A stretch of 32,871 nt of DNA from JACJWR01 sp964547485. Its GTDB lineage: Bacteria > Actinomycetota > Actinomycetes > S36-B12 > UBA10799. Numbering within the stretch: position 1 is the first letter of the stretch; each line of letters begins with the position of its first letter. The stretch lies in the NCBI GenBank assembly GCA_964547485.1, contig CAZJNU010000022.1, positions 1 to 32,871 of the forward strand. The letters run 5' to 3'. Below the pieces are notes generated by a model. The model made no database searches. It was given only the letters and a program-made list of their open reading frames with translations, and was not told the origin of the DNA. A program made the translations under genes and the position numbers. Shown here piece by piece: positions 22,804 to 31,168 of the stretch.

Positions 22804-22813
22804 ACGCTAGCGT
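22804..22813. promoter_or_regulatory. Symmetric bidirectional promoter between carboxyltransferase and membrane protein genes
   Basis: Only 22 bp separate the two start codons. In the centre is the perfect 10-bp palindrome ACGCTAGCGT. Each strand reads TAGCGT (plus 22808-22813; minus 22809-22804), a TANNNT -10 hexamer, and each is exactly 6 nt from its start codon (22820 plus, 22797 minus). Two overlapping -10 elements serving two nearly leaderless genes is the simplest reading. No good -35 was found on either side. Confidence 0.5.
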
Positions 22814-22819
22814 GGACCC

Positions 22820-23542
22820 ATGACCAATCCCGACCGACAGCCCCTGACCCGGGCCATCGTTGGGGCGTGGTGCCTGATCCTGGGCGCGATCACAAACGTC
22901 GCCTTCCTGGTGGAGGGCTATACCGGGGCGACGTTGAACCGAACGAATACCTTCGTCAGCGAGCTTGGCTCACAGGGTCAACCTGCGGCCGCCTTCTTCC
23001 GGCTCAGCGATCTGGCAACAGGACTGCTGCTACTCGCCGGTCTGGTTGCGGCCTATGGACTGTTGCCGCGCAACCGGTGGCTGCGGCTCGGCCTTGCCAG
23101 CGCGATCTTCTTTTCACTCATGACTGTCGTGGACGCCTTTGCGCCGCTGGACTGCGTCCCGTCCGTGGACAAGGCCTGCCGGGCACTTGAGGAGTCCGGC
23201 AACGTGTCCATGGCCCATCAGATCCACAGTGTCACCGGCGTGTTGGAGTCGTTTTTCGGATTCCTGGCCCTGATTCTGATCGCCCTCGGGCTGTGGCAAT
23301 TGCAGCGACACCGAGCCATCCCGGCGGACTGGCGAGAACTTTCCCACTTCCTCGTCATCACCGGGATCCTGTACGCCCTTTTATCACTGGTGATCGCTGT
23401 CCAATACCTGTTGGAGAGCTCTGGTATCGGTATCGTCCAGCGGCTGCAGGTGGTGCTGTTCGCGGCGGCGATGTTCGCCCTCGGGTTAGTCTTGCGCCAC
23501 TACCGAGCGCCGCGAGGAGAAGATCCGCATGCTCGAGTCTGA
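22820..23542 (+). CDS. DUF998-like multi-pass membrane protein
   Basis: Integral membrane protein of 240 aa with about six predicted hydrophobic segments (near residues 12-32, 62-82, 89-108, 139-160, 171-195 and 205-226). The features NTFVSELGSQGQPAAAFFRLSD, given as FVSELG and AFFRLSD, and the polar DC(V)PSVDKAC loop resemble DUF998 proteins, whose function is unknown. The loop has two cysteines (in LDCVPSVDKAC) that could form an extracytoplasmic disulphide. Its end overlaps the following hydrolase by 14 nt, suggesting they act together. It is divergent from the carboxyltransferase and lacks a Shine-Dalgarno. Confidence 0.75.
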   Translation: MTNPDRQPLTRAIVGAWCLILGAITNVAFLVEGYTGATLNRTNTFVSELGSQGQPAAAFFRLSDLATGLLLLAGLVAAYGLLPRNRWLRLGLASAIFFSLMTVVDAFAPLDCVPSVDKACRALEESGNVSMAHQIHSVTGVLESFFGFLALILIALGLWQLQRHRAIPADWRELSHFLVITGILYALLSLVIAVQYLLESSGIGIVQRLQVVLFAAAMFALGLVLRHYRAPRGEDPHARV

Positions 23543-24422
23543 CGAGTCCGTCCGGCTGGCCCGGACCGCGGGTGCAGCACCGACGGTGGTGTTCTGCAAC
23601 GGCCTCGGCGAGACGCTGGACTTTTGGCACCCGGTGCTGACTCGGCTCGCCGGGATCGCGACGTTCGGTTTCGACCGACCGGGTAGGGATCTGACCCAAC
23701 CGGGTCAGGGACTCGAGGGCGAGGTCGCCGAAATCGATCGGATCACCGCCGACGTCGACGGTCTCCTGGTCATGGTCGGCCACTCCTTCGGCGGCGTGCT
23801 CGCGGAGGCTTACGCCCGATGTCGCCCGACCAGAGTGGCCGGGTTGGTGCTGGTGGATGCGAGCATTCCGGCCGAGTACGCAGCCGAGGCTGGCGACGAC
23901 CATGGTCGGCGGCGGGTGGGGCCGGTGCGCGCCGCCGCCACCTCGGCGCTGCTTCGCAATACGGCGCGGCCCGCGTGGAAGTTCCTGCTACCCAAGGCGA
24001 TGATCGGACTCGGGACCACCACCAGCAGCACTCGGGGCATCCTCGCGGTGCTACCGCCGGAATTGTCCGATCGGCTCAGCGACCCCAGACATCTCGCCCG
24101 CACAATGCATGACAACCAACACATCGGCGGCTACTGCCGGGACCTGTTGGCGCTGCGGGACAAGGACCCACTTCCCGAGATCCCGGTCCGAGTGCTGGTC
24201 GGTCGCCTCGGTCCCCGAGTCTGGCGTCGGGAGCAGACGGCCTGGATCGCAGACCAACGCGAACAACTCGGCGCCTTCGGCGACGACGCCACCCTCAGGC
24301 TGTTGGATAGCGCCCACATGGTGATGCTCGATTGTCCCGACGACGTGGCCGCCACCATTCGTGCTCTGCACGCCGATACCCAGCACGCCGGCACCCAGCA
24401 GGCCGGCACCCAGCCCGAGTGA
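23529..24422 (+). CDS. Alpha/beta hydrolase
   Basis: Predicted serine hydrolase, 297 aa, no signal peptide. VVFCNGLGETLDFWHPV (about 20-36) contains the oxyanion loop, VMVGHSFGGVLAEAYA (about 81-96) the nucleophile elbow with S86, VLVDASIPAEYA the following strand, and LLDSAHMVMLDCPDDVA (about 258-274) the catalytic histidine. The acid residue is not obvious: the strand VRVLVGRLGPRVW lacks the usual Asp after VLVG. Substrate unknown. It overlaps the DUF998-like gene by 14 nt. The C-terminus consists of short GTQ-A repeats. It ends 12 bp from the convergent hisG stop. Confidence 0.85.
   Translation: MLESDESVRLARTAGAAPTVVFCNGLGETLDFWHPVLTRLAGIATFGFDRPGRDLTQPGQGLEGEVAEIDRITADVDGLLVMVGHSFGGVLAEAYARCRPTRVAGLVLVDASIPAEYAAEAGDDHGRRRVGPVRAAATSALLRNTARPAWKFLLPKAMIGLGTTTSSTRGILAVLPPELSDRLSDPRHLARTMHDNQHIGGYCRDLLALRDKDPLPEIPVRVLVGRLGPRVWRREQTAWIADQREQLGAFGDDATLRLLDSAHMVMLDCPDDVAATIRALHADTQHAGTQQAGTQPE
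24375..24419. repeat. Three 15-bp repeats at the 3' end of the hydrolase gene
   Basis: Units 24375-24389, 24390-24404 and 24405-24419 share the core CACCCAGCA(C/G)GCC, with the first and last copies diverged. They encode DTQHA-GTQQA-GTQPE and end exactly at the stop codon. Fifteen bases keep frame, so the tail may vary in length between strains. Confidence 0.75.
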
Positions 24423-24434
24423 TCCGGTGGCCGG

Positions 24435-25280
24435 CTACAGCCGACAGGCGTGAATATCTGTCACCAGGATGCCGCGACCGCCGAGGGTGAACAGGTCGTC
24501 CATCACCGCATGGATTGTGTTCCGGGGAACCATCGCGCGGATGGCCACCCAATTTTCGTCCCGCAGAGGCGACACCGTCGGGGATTCCAGGCCCGGGGTG
24601 ATCGCGCAGGCGTCGTCGACCAGCGCGGTGGGAATGTCGTAGTCCACCAGCACGTAGGTACGAGCCACGATGACCCCCTGCAATCTGTGACTGAAGGTGG
24701 CCACCGCCGCCTCGTCGACATCCCGCCGGGTCCGCACCAGCACCCCCTCACTGATGAGCAACGGCTCTCCCACCACCTCGAGTCCGGCTTGCCGCAGCGT
24801 GGTGCCGGTGGCCACCACGTCGGCAACCGCGTCGGCGACGCCGAGTTGCACCGCATTCTCGACGGCACCGTCCAGCCGCACAATCTGAGCCTCGATCCCG
24901 CGCGCGTCCAACCATTCGCGCAACAGACCCGCATAGGAGGTTGCCACCGTGAGACCGGACAGGTCCGCCGGCGAACGCAGCCGACCGGTGGGAGCTGCCA
25001 GTCTGAACGTCGAACCGCCGAACCCAAGGTCGAGCATCCGCTCCGCGGGCGCCCCCGAGTCCAGCAGCATGTCGAGCCCGGTGATGCCCATGTCGAGCGT
25101 GCCCGACCCCACGTAGGTGGCGATGTCCTTGGGTCGCAGGAAGAAGAACTCGACATCGTTGATGGGGTCGCGCACCATCAACTCCCGCGGACCGGTGGTC
25201 TGCAGGTAGCCGGCCTCTCGCAGCATCGCCCGGGCGGGTTCGGACAAGGCGCCCTTGTTGGGCACCGCAACTCGAAGCAT
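24435..25280 (-). CDS. hisG: ATP phosphoribosyltransferase (long form)
   Basis: First, feedback-controlled enzyme of histidine synthesis, joining ATP and PRPP. The 281-residue product is the long form: catalytic domain with LRVAVPNKGALSEPA (start), ELMVRDPINDVEFFFLRPKD and the PRPP-loop region DVVATGTTLRQAGLEV (about 166-181), then a C-terminal ACT-like regulatory domain (about 210-281, ending GGRGILVTDIHACRL) that usually binds histidine; therefore no HisZ is needed. ATG 25280 has AAGGA 7 nt upstream; a 12-codon extension to 25316 would overlap hisE. It is 10 nt after hisE and the last gene of the def operon. Confidence 0.96.
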   Translation of the reverse strand: MLRVAVPNKGALSEPARAMLREAGYLQTTGPRELMVRDPINDVEFFFLRPKDIATYVGSGTLDMGITGLDMLLDSGAPAERMLDLGFGGSTFRLAAPTGRLRSPADLSGLTVATSYAGLLREWLDARGIEAQIVRLDGAVENAVQLGVADAVADVVATGTTLRQAGLEVVGEPLLISEGVLVRTRRDVDEAAVATFSHRLQGVIVARTYVLVDYDIPTALVDDACAITPGLESPTVSPLRDENWVAIRAMVPRNTIHAVMDDLFTLGGRGILVTDIHACRL

Positions 25281-25290
25281 TCGGGGTTCC

Positions 25291-25554
25291 TTAGAGTTCG
25301 GCGTAGATGTCGTCAAGGCTCAGATCGCAGGCGATCATCAGCACCTGGGCGTGGTAGAGCAACTGCGCGATCTCCTGCGCTGTCCTCGCCGGGCCTTCGT
25401 ACTCGGCCGCGAGCCACGACTCGGCAGCCTCCTCGACCACCTTCTTACCGATGGCGTGCACCCCGCCGTCCAGCAGCGCCACGGTCGCCGAGCCGTCCGG
25501 TCGCTCAAGTTGCCGGGACCGCAATTCGGCATACAGTTCGTCGAAGGTCTTCAC
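25291..25554 (-). CDS. hisE: Phosphoribosyl-ATP pyrophosphatase
   Basis: Second step of histidine synthesis, hydrolysing PR-ATP to PR-AMP; all-alpha MazG-like NTP pyrophosphatase fold. The 87-residue single-domain protein has GKKVVEEAAESWLAA (about 36-50), whose glutamates bind Mg, and the C-terminal AQLLYHAQVLM helix. It is not fused to HisI. GTG at 25554 overlaps the ribH stop as GTGA and hisG follows after 10 nt, the standard actinobacterial hisE-hisG pair. Confidence 0.96.
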   Translation of the reverse strand: MKTFDELYAELRSRQLERPDGSATVALLDGGVHAIGKKVVEEAAESWLAAEYEGPARTAQEIAQLLYHAQVLMIACDLSLDDIYAEL

Positions 25555-26027
25555 CCGCCCAACCTAAGGTCGCGCAGGATCCCGGCGGTCGTCAGGGCAG
25601 CCTCTGCCGCTTCCTTACCCTTGTTCTCAATCGATCCTGGCAAGCCAGCGCGCGCCATGGCCTGAGCCAGGTCGTCGCACGTTAACACTCCGAACGCGAC
25701 CGGCACCTGCGCGTCCAGCGACACTCGCAGCAGGCCCGCGGTGACGGCGTCACAGACGTAGTCGAAGTGCGGCGTCCCCCCTCGGATGATGGTTCCCAAC
25801 GCGATCACGGCGTCGTAGCCCGCAGCCAGCCGCTGCGCAACGATCGGCAATTCGAACGCGCCCGGCACTCGGACAACCTCGGGCTCCACCCCTGCCTCGC
25901 GACATGCCGCCACTGCGTTCAGCAGTAGCGCCTCTTGCACCTCAGCGTGCCAGGTCGCGGCCACCACCGCGACCCGCATCCCTGCCACCTGGCCGGTGGC
26001 CAATTCGGTCCTACCTTCGCCACTCAC
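25551..26027 (-). CDS. ribH: 6,7-dimethyl-8-ribityllumazine synthase
   Basis: Condenses the RibBA product 3,4-dihydroxy-2-butanone 4-phosphate with the ribityl-aminouracil from RibD to give lumazine. In the 158-residue product VVAATWHAEVQEALL (about 21-35) and VRVPGAFELPIVAQRLA (about 53-69) are the substrate loops; ALGTIIRGGTPHFDYVCD contains the catalytic histidine; FGVLTCDDLAQAMAR precedes the conserved ENKGKEAAEAAL. GTG 26027 overlaps the ribBA stop as GTGA, with GGAGG 6 nt upstream inside ribBA. Homologues form 60-mer shells or pentamers. Confidence 0.97.
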   Translation of the reverse strand: MSGEGRTELATGQVAGMRVAVVAATWHAEVQEALLLNAVAACREAGVEPEVVRVPGAFELPIVAQRLAAGYDAVIALGTIIRGGTPHFDYVCDAVTAGLLRVSLDAQVPVAFGVLTCDDLAQAMARAGLPGSIENKGKEAAEAALTTAGILRDLRLGG

Positions 26028-27424
26028 AACTGACCTCCAGGGGTCGCAGCCTCGGGCCCGGGATCGACAGCGCCGAGGTTGCCGTCGAGTTGGTGCCCCA
26101 TCCGTGCGCGTTTGGTCTCCAAGTAGAAGGCGTTGTGAGGGTTCGGCGCGATCTCCAGCGGCACTCGTTCGGAGATGTCCAGCCCGAACCCTGATAGACC
26201 TGCACGCTTGGCCGGGTTGTTGGTCAAAAGCCGCATCGACCTGATCCCCAGGTCGGTCAGGATCTGGGCCCCGGTGCCGTACTCCCGGGCATCGCTTGGC
26301 AACCCCAATTCCAGGTTCGCGTCCACTGTGTCCACTCCCTGGTCCTGCAACGAGTAGGCCCGCAGCTTATGCATCAGGCCGATCCCCCTGCCCTCGTGCC
26401 CGCGAACGTACAGCAGCACCCCCCGACCCTCGGCGGCGATTGCGTCCAACGCCGCGTGCAACTGCGGGCCGCAGTCACACCGCAAGGATCCGAAGACATC
26501 CCCGGTGAGGCATTCAGAGTGCACCCTGACCAGCACATCTCGGCCGTCACCGATATCGCCCAGCACCAGCGCAATCTGGTCGTGACCGGTGATCGTGCTC
26601 TGGTAGCCGACGGCCCGGAACTCGCCCTGCGCCAACGGCAGCGCGGCCTCAATAATCCGGGATACCTGGATCTCGGTTCGACGAACGTGCTCGATCAGGT
26701 CCGCGATCGAGATCATCACCAGCCCGTGGGCGTCTGCGAAGGCGCGACAATCCGGTGCGCGCATCATCGCACCGTCGTCCCGGACCAATTCGGCGATGAC
26801 CCCGGCCGGGGCCAATCCGGCGAGTCTGGCCAGATCAACCGCCGCCTCGGTGTGCCCGGCGCGCCGCAGCACACCGCCGGGTACGGCTCGTAGCGGGAAG
26901 ACATGCCCGGGTCGACTTATTTCCCACGGTTCGGTGGCCGAGTCTGCCAACACACGCACCGTCCGGGCGCGGTCCCCGGCGCTGATCCCGGTGCTGACAC
27001 CGTCCCGGGCATCCACGCTGACCGAGTAGGCAGTGCCCTTGGCGTCTTCATTGACGTAGGTCATCGGCGGCAACGCCAGCCGGTCGAGGTCCTCCCCCAT
27101 CATCGGGGCGCAGATGACACCGGAGGTATGTCGGATCATGAAGGCAAGCATGTCGGGGGTGGCCAACGAGGCCGCCGCGATCAAATCGCCCTCATTCTCC
27201 CGGTCCTCGTCATCGACGACCACGATGACGGAGCCGGCCGCAATCGCCGCCACCCCAGCCTCAACCGGGTCCAACCGCACAGTGCCACCGGCTGGCTGAC
27301 TTGCCGCCGCCGGCGTTGTCGCCGCCGGGGTTGCGGCAGGCAGTTCCGACTCCTCGGCAGACGCGGCCCGGTTCAGCTCGCTCGGCGAGGAACCGTCCGG
27401 GAAGACGTCGTCGTAGGGCATCAT
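26024..27424 (-). CDS. ribBA: Bifunctional 3,4-DHBP synthase / GTP cyclohydrolase II
   Basis: Makes both entry compounds of riboflavin synthesis from ribulose-5-phosphate and GTP. 466 aa: an Ala/Pro-rich N-terminal tail (1-47), the DHBP synthase domain (about 50-255) with DDEDRENEGD (71-80) and the SRPGHVFPLRA block, then the GTP cyclohydrolase II domain with the zinc cysteines in SECLTGDVFGSLRCDCG, RGHEGRGIGL and the GTP-binding YGTGAQIL. Both active sites look intact. ATG 27424 overlaps the ribE stop by ATGA. rpe upstream in the same operon may supply or balance its pentose phosphate substrate. Confidence 0.97.
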   Translation of the reverse strand: MMPYDDVFPDGSSPSELNRAASAEESELPAATPAATTPAAASQPAGGTVRLDPVEAGVAAIAAGSVIVVVDDEDRENEGDLIAAASLATPDMLAFMIRHTSGVICAPMMGEDLDRLALPPMTYVNEDAKGTAYSVSVDARDGVSTGISAGDRARTVRVLADSATEPWEISRPGHVFPLRAVPGGVLRRAGHTEAAVDLARLAGLAPAGVIAELVRDDGAMMRAPDCRAFADAHGLVMISIADLIEHVRRTEIQVSRIIEAALPLAQGEFRAVGYQSTITGHDQIALVLGDIGDGRDVLVRVHSECLTGDVFGSLRCDCGPQLHAALDAIAAEGRGVLLYVRGHEGRGIGLMHKLRAYSLQDQGVDTVDANLELGLPSDAREYGTGAQILTDLGIRSMRLLTNNPAKRAGLSGFGLDISERVPLEIAPNPHNAFYLETKRARMGHQLDGNLGAVDPGPEAATPGGQL

Positions 27425-28023
27425 CGCGCGAACCCACCACCGAGCAGTTTCTCCGCGTATTTCGCCAGCACATCGACCTCCACGTTGACGCGGTCACCGA
27501 CGGTGAGCGATCCGAGCGTCGTCTCCGCCAACGTAGTGGGAATCAGCGACACCTCCAACCAATCATCTCGCACCGCCGATACCGTCAGGGATGCCCCGTC
27601 CAGACACACTGATCCCTTCTGCACCAGGTATCGCAGCAGGTCCTCCGGGACGGCGAACCGGATCACCCGCCAGTGTTCGGACTCAGTCACGTCGATCACC
27701 GCGGCGAGGCCATCGACGTGGCCGGAGACGATGTGCCCGCCCAATCGGTCGGAGACGCGCAGGGCCCGCTCGAGGTTGACCTCGTCGCCCACAGCCAACG
27801 ATCCGAGGGTGCTGCGATCGAGCGATTCCTTCATGATGTCGGCGCTGAAGGCTGCAGCGGCCGGGTTGACCACCGTCAGGCAGACCCCGTTGACGGCGAT
27901 CGAATCCCCCGGCCCGGCATCGCTGGTCACCAACGGAGCCAGCACCCGGATCCGGCGCGCCTCGCCAGGCAGGTCGACGACCTCCACGATGCGGCCGCGT
28001 TCCTCGACGATTCCGGTGAACAC
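27421..28023 (-). CDS. ribE: Riboflavin synthase (alpha chain)
   Basis: Dismutates two lumazine molecules into riboflavin. The 200-residue protein shows the internal duplication of the family: first barrel MFTGIVEERGRI to about 97, with VNGVCLTVV; second barrel from about 98 with GHIVSGHVDG and SLTVSAV; the C-terminal helix forms the trimer contact. The GTG at 28023 directly follows the ribD stop and uses GGAGG within the end of ribD. The gene is also called ribC in some bacteria. Confidence 0.97.
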   Translation of the reverse strand: MFTGIVEERGRIVEVVDLPGEARRIRVLAPLVTSDAGPGDSIAVNGVCLTVVNPAAAAFSADIMKESLDRSTLGSLAVGDEVNLERALRVSDRLGGHIVSGHVDGLAAVIDVTESEHWRVIRFAVPEDLLRYLVQKGSVCLDGASLTVSAVRDDWLEVSLIPTTLAETTLGSLTVGDRVNVEVDVLAKYAEKLLGGGFAR

Positions 28024-29085
28024 TTACCCCACCTCCAGTCGGTCACCGAGTGAGGCCCCGGCACGTGAGAAGTCCATCCGCACATCTGATCCGACTTCTC
28101 GCAGCCCGCGGAGCTGCCATCGGCGTGCATCCGTGAGCGTACCCACCCCTATCTCGTCGACCACAGCCAGCGCCGACCCGCCGAGCAGAATCGGCGCTGC
28201 AAACCAGACCACTCGATCAACCAGATCGGCCCGCAGGAACGCAGAGGCCAATCGCGGTCCGCACTCGAGCAGGACATGCCTGACCCCGAACGCCATCAGG
28301 GCGGCCAGCGCCTGATCGGGATCCCGAGTGTTGAGCACCTGGGAGCGGCCGTCGGTCGGAGCGCGGAAGGCCGCCGTCGACGGCACCTCCGACAGCCCCA
28401 TCACCACCCGCAGCGGTTGCTCGATCGCTAGCGACTCCCCGGCTGGCCGAGCCGTCAACTGCGGGTCGTCTGCCCGGAGGGTGCCAGTGCCGGTCAGGAC
28501 GGCGTCCACCTGCGCCCGCAATTCGTGTACCTGCTCCCGGGCGGCCTGGCCGGTGATCCACTGGGAACTGCCATCGGCGGCGGCGATTCGGCCGTCCAGA
28601 CTGGCGGCGATCTTCCACGTCACCACCGGTCGCCCCATCGACATCGACTGGGTCCAGACCGGGTTGAGGGCCGCCGCCTCCGCCGCGAGCACTCCGCCCG
28701 TCACCTCGACACCGGCAGCACGCAGCCGGTCTGCACCGCCGGCAGCTTCCGGGTTAGGGTCTGCCTGGCCAAAAATGACCCGGGCGATTCCCGCCTCGAT
28801 AAGGGCGTCCGCACAGGGTGGGGTCCGACCGTGGTGCGCGCAGGGTTCGAGGGTGACGACCGCCGTCGCCCCGGCCGGACTGCCGCCAGCGGCGCTGAGC
28901 GACGCCAACGCAGCCGCCTCCGCGTGGGCAGTCCCGGGACCCTGGTGGAATCCTTCGGCGATGAACTGGCCATCGGCGCCGAGCAGAACGCAGCCGACCG
29001 CTGGATTGGGACCCTTCCACACGCCAGAATCGCCGGCGAGAGCCAGCGCCCGACGCATCGCCAGGATCGGATCCGGTGCAGGCAC
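28024..29085 (-). CDS. ribD: Bifunctional riboflavin deaminase/reductase RibD
   Basis: Deaminates the RibA product and reduces its ribose side chain. 353 aa: the N-terminal cytidine-deaminase-like domain (about 1-145) has the zinc/catalytic motifs HAE (H54, E56) and PCAHHGRTPPC (81-91); the C-terminal dihydrofolate-reductase-like domain (about 150-353) has TWKIAASLDGRIA and TGTLRADDPQLTAR. Both activities look intact. It starts at a GTG only 2 nt after the rpe stop and has no clear Shine-Dalgarno, so coupling to rpe is likely. Confidence 0.96.
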   Translation of the reverse strand: MPAPDPILAMRRALALAGDSGVWKGPNPAVGCVLLGADGQFIAEGFHQGPGTAHAEAAALASLSAAGGSPAGATAVVTLEPCAHHGRTPPCADALIEAGIARVIFGQADPNPEAAGGADRLRAAGVEVTGGVLAAEAAALNPVWTQSMSMGRPVVTWKIAASLDGRIAAADGSSQWITGQAAREQVHELRAQVDAVLTGTGTLRADDPQLTARPAGESLAIEQPLRVVMGLSEVPSTAAFRAPTDGRSQVLNTRDPDQALAALMAFGVRHVLLECGPRLASAFLRADLVDRVVWFAAPILLGGSALAVVDEIGVGTLTDARRWQLRGLREVGSDVRMDFSRAGASLGDRLEVG

Positions 29086-29087
29086 GG

Positions 29088-29765
29088 CTAGACCGACGAT
29101 GTCGGCGCAGCAGCCAGTGCGGCCGCGCGCAGGGAGTCGATCGCCGCCGCCGGATCGCCGGTGCCGTAGACGCTGGATCCGGCCACGAATACGTTCGCAC
29201 CGGCGTCCGCACAGATTTCGATGGTCTGCAGGTCGACACCGCCGTCCACCTGCAGCCAGATGTCCAACTCTCGGCCGGCGATCAGCGCCGCCGCCCGCCG
29301 GATCTTCGGGACCACGACGTCCAGGAAGGACTGCCCGCCGAATCCAGGCTCCACCGTCATCAGCAGCAGCATGTCAAGTTCGGCCAGCATTTCGGCGTAC
29401 GGCTCGACCGGGGTCGCCGGCTTCAGCGCCATGCCGGCGCGCGCACCTTGGGCTCGGATCTCCCGGGCCAGCCGGATCGGGGCACCCGCGGCCTCCACGT
29501 GGAAGGTGACACTGCCGGCCCCCGCCTCGGCATATGCGGGGGCCCACCGGTCCGGGTCCTCGATCATCAAGTGGCAGTCGATCGGGGTCTGCACCGTTCG
29601 TAGCAGGGACTCGACAACCGGCAGACCGAGGGTGAGGTTCGGCACAAAGTGGTTGTCCATCACGTCGACGTGGAGCCAGTCTGCGTGACCGGCAACCGCC
29701 TCACACTCCGCGGCTAACCGCGCGAAGTCGCTGGATAGGATGCTCGGAGAGATCTGCGGACCCAT
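29088..29765 (-). CDS. rpe: Ribulose-phosphate 3-epimerase
   Basis: Interconverts ribulose- and xylulose-5-phosphate in the pentose phosphate pathway. The 225-residue TIM barrel shows ISPSILSSDFARLAAE at the N-terminus, LHVDVMDNHFVPNLTLG (metal His/Asp), DCHLMIEDP, TVEPGFGGQSF and LQVDGGVD. ATG 29765 gives the usual N-terminus. An in-frame GTG at 29786 would overlap the rsmB stop as GTGA and add seven residues; neither start has a Shine-Dalgarno, so the choice is open. The placement ahead of the rib genes is usual in actinobacteria and may link RibBA substrate supply. Confidence 0.95.
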   Translation of the reverse strand: MGPQISPSILSSDFARLAAECEAVAGHADWLHVDVMDNHFVPNLTLGLPVVESLLRTVQTPIDCHLMIEDPDRWAPAYAEAGAGSVTFHVEAAGAPIRLAREIRAQGARAGMALKPATPVEPYAEMLAELDMLLLMTVEPGFGGQSFLDVVVPKIRRAAALIAGRELDIWLQVDGGVDLQTIEICADAGANVFVAGSSVYGTGDPAAAIDSLRAAALAAAPTSSV

Positions 29766-29782
29766 GGGCAAGAGGTTACCGA

Positions 29783-31168
29783 TCACGCCGTGCGACGCAG
29801 GATCGACAGGAACATCCCATCCGTGTCGTGACGATGCGGCCACAGTCGGACGCGGTCGGAGTCACCGAGGTCGGGCACCCCTGGCAACAACGGCACGGCG
29901 GCGACCTCCTGGACGTCATCGCGGTCGGCGAGCAGATCGTCGACCACGAGGTCGGTCTCGGCGATGTGCGGCGAACACGTGGCGTAGCCAACCACACCAC
30001 CCGGACGGACAGCGTTGAGCGCTGCGTCGAGTAGTTCGCGCTGCAGCCGTGCGAGCACCGGCACGTCGGCCGGCACACGCCGCCAGCGGGACTCCGGCCG
30101 ACGCCGCAGCACCCCGAGTCCGGTGCAGGGCGCATCCACCAGCACCCGGTCGAACTGAGCTGGCCGCCAGGGTCCGGCGCGACCGTCGGCGATCACCACC
30201 TGGTGACTGCCGCCGACCCGCTCGAGAGCGCTGGCGACCAGTTTCGCCCGAGCCGGGCGCGGCTCGACCGCGAGCAGGCTCGCACCCCGCTCGGCCCCGA
30301 GCGAAGCCAACAGTGCCGCCTTGCCACCTGGGCCGGCGCACAGGTCCAGCCAGCGGTTGTCGGATCCGGTGACTTCGGCCGACAGGAACGCCATCGTGAC
30401 GAGTTGACTGCCCTCGTCCTGCACGCCCGCCCGCTGCTGCCGAACCGCGGCCAGCGCGCCCGGCTTCCCGCCAGCCATCCGCACCGCCCACGGGGAGTAG
30501 CGCCCCAGCTCCGAACCCGGCGACGCCAGGAGTTCGTCCACCTCGGCGAGCCCCGGGCGCGCCACCAAGGTGACCGCCGGTGCCTCGTTGTTGCGCGCGA
30601 GGAGCAATTCGATCTCTCCTCGAGGCGCCTCACTACCGAGCGCATCCCGCAGCGCGGCGACCATCCAAGCGGGATGGGAATACCGCACGGCGAGTTGTTC
30701 GGTCGGGTCCGGCACGGTCAGGGTGATCCGGTCCAGCCAGCCACTCAGGTCCGTCCGAGTCACCTTCCGCAGGACCGCGTTGACCAGCCGGGCGGGCCCT
30801 TCGCCGGCGACCGAGCGCGCCAAGTCCACGGTCGCACTGACTGCGGCATGATCGGCCGTGGCGAGATACAGAATCTGGTAGCTGCCGAGCCGCAGGACGT
30901 CCAGCACCCGCGGGTCGAGCCGATCCAACGCCCGGTCGACGCAGGCCGCGAGGACCGCATCCAGGGTGCCTCGGTAGCGCAGACAGCCCATCACTAGTTC
31001 GGTGCTGAAGGCGGAATCGCGGCCATCGAGACCGCGATCAGCGAGGATCTGCCGGAGCGCGAGGTTGGCATAGGCGCCCTCAGCACCCACCTCGTGCAAC
31101 ACGTCGTAGGCGGCCCGCCGGGCCGGATCGACCGTCGACCTGGATCGCGGTTCGCGACGCGACGTCAC
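29783..31168 (-). CDS. rsmB: 16S rRNA (cytosine-967-C5)-methyltransferase RsmB
   Basis: NOL1/NOP2/Sun-family enzyme methylating C967 of 16S rRNA. 461 aa: a NusB-like RNA-binding N-terminal domain (about 14-140, with ARRAAYDVLHEV and FSTELVMGCLRYR) and a Rossmann methyltransferase domain with LDLCAGPGGKAALLASLGA (SAM loop), VLVDAPCTGLGVLRRRPE (motif IV) and YATCSPHIAETD (motif VI); the cysteines in APCTG and ATCS are the two catalytic residues. The GTG at 31168 overlaps the fmt stop as GTGA. Confidence 0.95.
   Translation of the reverse strand: MTSRREPRSRSTVDPARRAAYDVLHEVGAEGAYANLALRQILADRGLDGRDSAFSTELVMGCLRYRGTLDAVLAACVDRALDRLDPRVLDVLRLGSYQILYLATADHAAVSATVDLARSVAGEGPARLVNAVLRKVTRTDLSGWLDRITLTVPDPTEQLAVRYSHPAWMVAALRDALGSEAPRGEIELLLARNNEAPAVTLVARPGLAEVDELLASPGSELGRYSPWAVRMAGGKPGALAAVRQQRAGVQDEGSQLVTMAFLSAEVTGSDNRWLDLCAGPGGKAALLASLGAERGASLLAVEPRPARAKLVASALERVGGSHQVVIADGRAGPWRPAQFDRVLVDAPCTGLGVLRRRPESRWRRVPADVPVLARLQRELLDAALNAVRPGGVVGYATCSPHIAETDLVVDDLLADRDDVQEVAAVPLLPGVPDLGDSDRVRLWPHRHDTDGMFLSILRRTA

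Noticed and set aside
26903..28315. Plus-strand open frame (470 codons) opposite ribBA, ribE and ribD
   Set aside because: Antisense to conserved enzymes, Ser/Thr/Arg-rich shadow composition.
27421..29085. FMN riboswitch at the rib genes
   Set aside because: Genes abut or overlap (0-4 nt), leaving no room, and no conserved RFN-like sequence was seen.
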